DNA of 64,000 nucleotides from NCBI GenBank assembly GCA_035048485.1, contig CM068582.1, positions 38,250,596 to 38,314,595 on the forward strand, written 5' to 3'. This document shows positions 61,680-64,000 of this stretch, piece after piece. The number at the start of each line of letters is the position of its first letter. The first letter of the stretch is position 1. Both the position numbers and the translations under genes were made by a program. Source of the stretch: Pteria penguin. Lineage: Eukaryota; Mollusca; Bivalvia; Pterioida; Pteriidae. Under the pieces are notes generated by a model. That model saw nothing but the letters and a program-made list of their open reading frames with translations. It was not told where the DNA came from and did no database searches.

Positions 61680-61890
61680 TCTTTATGCTTAAGACAGAGG
61701 AACCAATCACTGATGCGACTCGAACACACGACTTTTCGTCGGACCATTAACGATAAAATCGCCCATCTCCACCGACGATGGAGACAAATTGGCTTTAAAG
61801 GAATTTGACAACAGAGGGGAGGGTCCAGGGCTGGATCTATTCGGAGTCTTGTCGGCGTTTGTCCATCAGAGGAGACTGTAACCCTCAATG
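61680..61890 (-). repeat. tRNA-like/SINE relic, uncertain
   Basis: On the minus strand GTGTGTTCGAGTCGCATC (from ~61705-61730) has a B-box shape, about 40 bases after a TTAATGGTCC segment. No tail or body of the main SINE family was found. Confidence 0.25.
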
Positions 61891-62151
61891 CCCCACAGTC
61901 ACGTGTAGGTTACTTGTAGATGGATTTATGTACTTTGAGATTGCCCCTTATCATGAATTTCTATATCTTTCTTTTTCACTATTGAATTCCTTGATTAGAC
62001 CCGGATGATCTCTAAATAGATAACTGTATGCACAAACTTGTAAATTCCCCTAGATGAGAAATCGTGTCGGTACATTGCATATGTATTTTTACTTCGCCCA
62101 CATTAGATAACGACCAAATATGAACTGGTGGAGAAAATTAGTGAACCTTCA

Positions 62152-62305
62152 AATATACTGTCGGCATTTGTCACGTATAAACTATATACTGTCGGCATTC
62201 GTCATATATAAACTATATACTGTCAGCATTCGTCACGTATAAACTATATCCTGTCGGCATTCGTCACATATAAACTTTATATTGTCGGCATTCGCCAGTA
62301 TAAAC
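62152..62305. repeat. 31-bp minisatellite, ~5 copies
   Basis: Unit ACTGTCGGCATTCGTCACGT plus ATAAACTATAT, with small substitutions in each copy and a shortened last unit. Confidence 0.95.
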
Positions 62306-62309
62306 TAAA

Positions 62310-62890
62310 ACATTTTCCACTTCTGGCAGTCGAGGAACCCACATGATTTAACCTCGTCAGAGGTAAATGGTCATGATGAATTACAGCACAGGACTGCCTT
62401 AGCCTTGTAACATAATAAACATAATATTTCCCGAATTTCAGCCAAATCCTTTTTATCAACTTACCTTTTGTTCATGATAGATATGATTTTCCCTCCTATT
62501 TTTGTGGGCTTGGCTAAACTATTGTTTAACCTCCAGTTTTATTATCTTCCCTGACGATAAAGTTTATGTACTTACATGCTAAACAAATACTACGAAGTAG
62601 GAGAACAAACACAGGCCTCAGTTATCTGATACACTGAGCTCTGACGGACATGACAGAGAAACTGCAGCAGTAATTACGTACGGTCCTACTCGATGGCCTT
62701 AACTGACCCCCAACAGGGATATGTCTATTCGTGTCAACACTGATGCGGACCTGATAAAGAAGTTATCTTCTCTGTATACAGTTCAGAGATCATGTAGATT
62801 TTCCATCATACAGATATAATTCTCACATGGGCCTTTATTATTTAGCTTGAGGGTCATAGTTCAAAACATGTACAATGTATACATGTTCAA
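62310..62890. other. No gene recognised; strong minus-strand donor at ~62462
   Basis: AAAAG|GTAAGT on the minus strand follows an ATGAAC. It could mark a leader exon, but no acceptor or partner is identified. Confidence 0.3.
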
Positions 62891-62893
62891 TAG

Positions 62894-62995
62894 ATATTGT
62901 CCTACGACATATTTGTAATTTGGAAAAATAAAACATGTATGAATGACTATGCATGTTTTAATTTTCCAAATTACAAATATGTCATAGGACAATAT
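62894..62995. repeat. Near-perfect 44-bp-arm hairpin
   Basis: The left arm 62894-62937 and right arm 62952-62995 are reverse complements with two mismatches by eye, around a 14-base loop. Arms begin ATATTGTCCTA and end AAAACATG. Confidence 0.95.
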
Positions 62996-62999
62996 GTAT

Positions 63000-64000
63000 A
63001 GGTGTTGACGACCTTTTTACTGAATTGACGCACGTGCGGAATCGGTGCCGCAGTATCGTTGTCACCCAGGGTATTCCTGATGTGCTATTAATACAAACCA
63101 AACTCTATACATATGTAGATAGGTGTCACTAGGTATTAATGCCAAAAGTAACGTGTGATGACGGCCTTATTGTTTTGTATTGCAAAATTTTTAAATAAAT
63201 GGTATTGCCGAACCATGTGTTGGTATTATAAGATATACTATGAGTGTAATAAATCTCAAAATCTTTGCCAATTTATATCCTTGGGAAAATATACGGCCAC
63301 GACGGTCATGTTATTTCGTTATATTACATTCTTATAATCCTGAATATCGCATAACTTTGTTATTTAAAAATATGTACTACGTAGCACATGCATGATGATC
63401 ACAAATAGCTAAAGCACAAACCCTTGGAAAATATTTACGTATATGACATGTTTATTACTTACCCGGGCCCGTCATTAGTAATAATATTCATCCGCTAAGA
63501 ATAAAGATTAACATACATGTAATTTCACATCGTTTTCATCGGACTCGTAGATTAAGAAACTACCGTAGTTCTTTCAAAAAGATTACCTGATAACGAGATT
63601 GGATATCTGATTATCGTTAATGTTAAATGCTGTCGGTGTATTCCTTTTGTCATGCCTTGAAAGGTTAAAATCTATGATAGTTTGGAGCAGTTAAGGTTCC
63701 TCGCTAGATAAACAATGGATTATAGATTTAAGTCCTTATTACTCATTTTTATATTGACTAATAGAGAATTGTGTTAAAGAAGTAAAGCGAATGAAAATGC
63801 TGTGTCAGTTTGCGTCAGGTAAAATAAGCACTATAACGTTATCAAACATCCAACATGAATGGGTTCTAAGGGTGCATTTCTTACAAATATGTATTTTATA
63901 ATGAGATCTTGCTCAAAACCAGGAATAAAACATCTACTAACAATTCAAGAGAAAACTGAAGACATCTGACAAAGCTCTATTACAAAAATTTACCAAGGAC
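63000..64000. other. No gene seen
   Basis: AT-rich sequence. A minus-strand CCGG|GTAAGTAA donor-like site lies near 63469. No coding frame or repeat was recognised. Confidence 0.35.

Overview
The window is eukaryotic nuclear DNA, AT-rich, with spliced genes and a dense load of repeats. A lophotrochozoan, most likely a bivalve mollusc, fits best. The reasons are tRNA-derived SINEs ending in TCAA-type tails, Penelope-like reverse transcriptase relics, very long (AT)n tracts, and an interspersed repeat carrying AGGTCA motifs. The species call is inference. No operons, CRISPR arrays or bacterial-type genes are present. All splice sites were read by eye.

Two protein-coding genes are well supported, both on the minus strand. 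At 8971-11445 lie the last two coding exons of a MECOM/PRDM16-family (EVI1, hamlet, egl-43) zinc-finger transcription factor. They hold four N-terminal fingers, a PLDLS CtBP-binding motif and three C-terminal fingers. Four small candidate upstream exons (12.4, 16.0, 17.1 and 18.8 kb) keep a compatible reading phase but are not recognised. At 48883-53190 lies a two-coding-exon gene of 490 residues. It has an N-terminal CARD, a long charged low-complexity linker with a CWCFC-plus-basic patch, and a C-terminal alpha/beta module that I compare with TRADD-N-like domains. It is probably an immune or cell-death adaptor and is the most interesting gene here.

Most of the rest is repeats. At 1.6-3.4 kb there is a decayed Penelope-like reverse transcriptase, and at 3.9-4.2 kb a frameshifted fragment resembling a transposase N-terminus. 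MITE-like elements with inverted ends lie at 4.6, 14.9, 27.4 and 43.6 kb. Three satellite blocks occur: a 40-bp unit at 26.5-27.4 kb, a 90-bp unit at 28.6-30.7 kb and a 49-bp unit at 55.6-56.5 kb. A second Penelope-like fragment abuts the 90-bp array at 30.8 kb. A LINE fragment at 33.7-35.3 kb carries a nested SINE. A decayed mariner lies at 43.7-44.5 kb, and several SINEs occur, two with perfect target-site duplications. Fold-back DNA is frequent, including a ~540-bp inverted repeat inside the last MECOM-like intron and three consecutive hairpins at 59.2-59.5 kb.

The two genes show no direct functional link. They are neighbours about 37 kb apart, separated by repeat-rich DNA.
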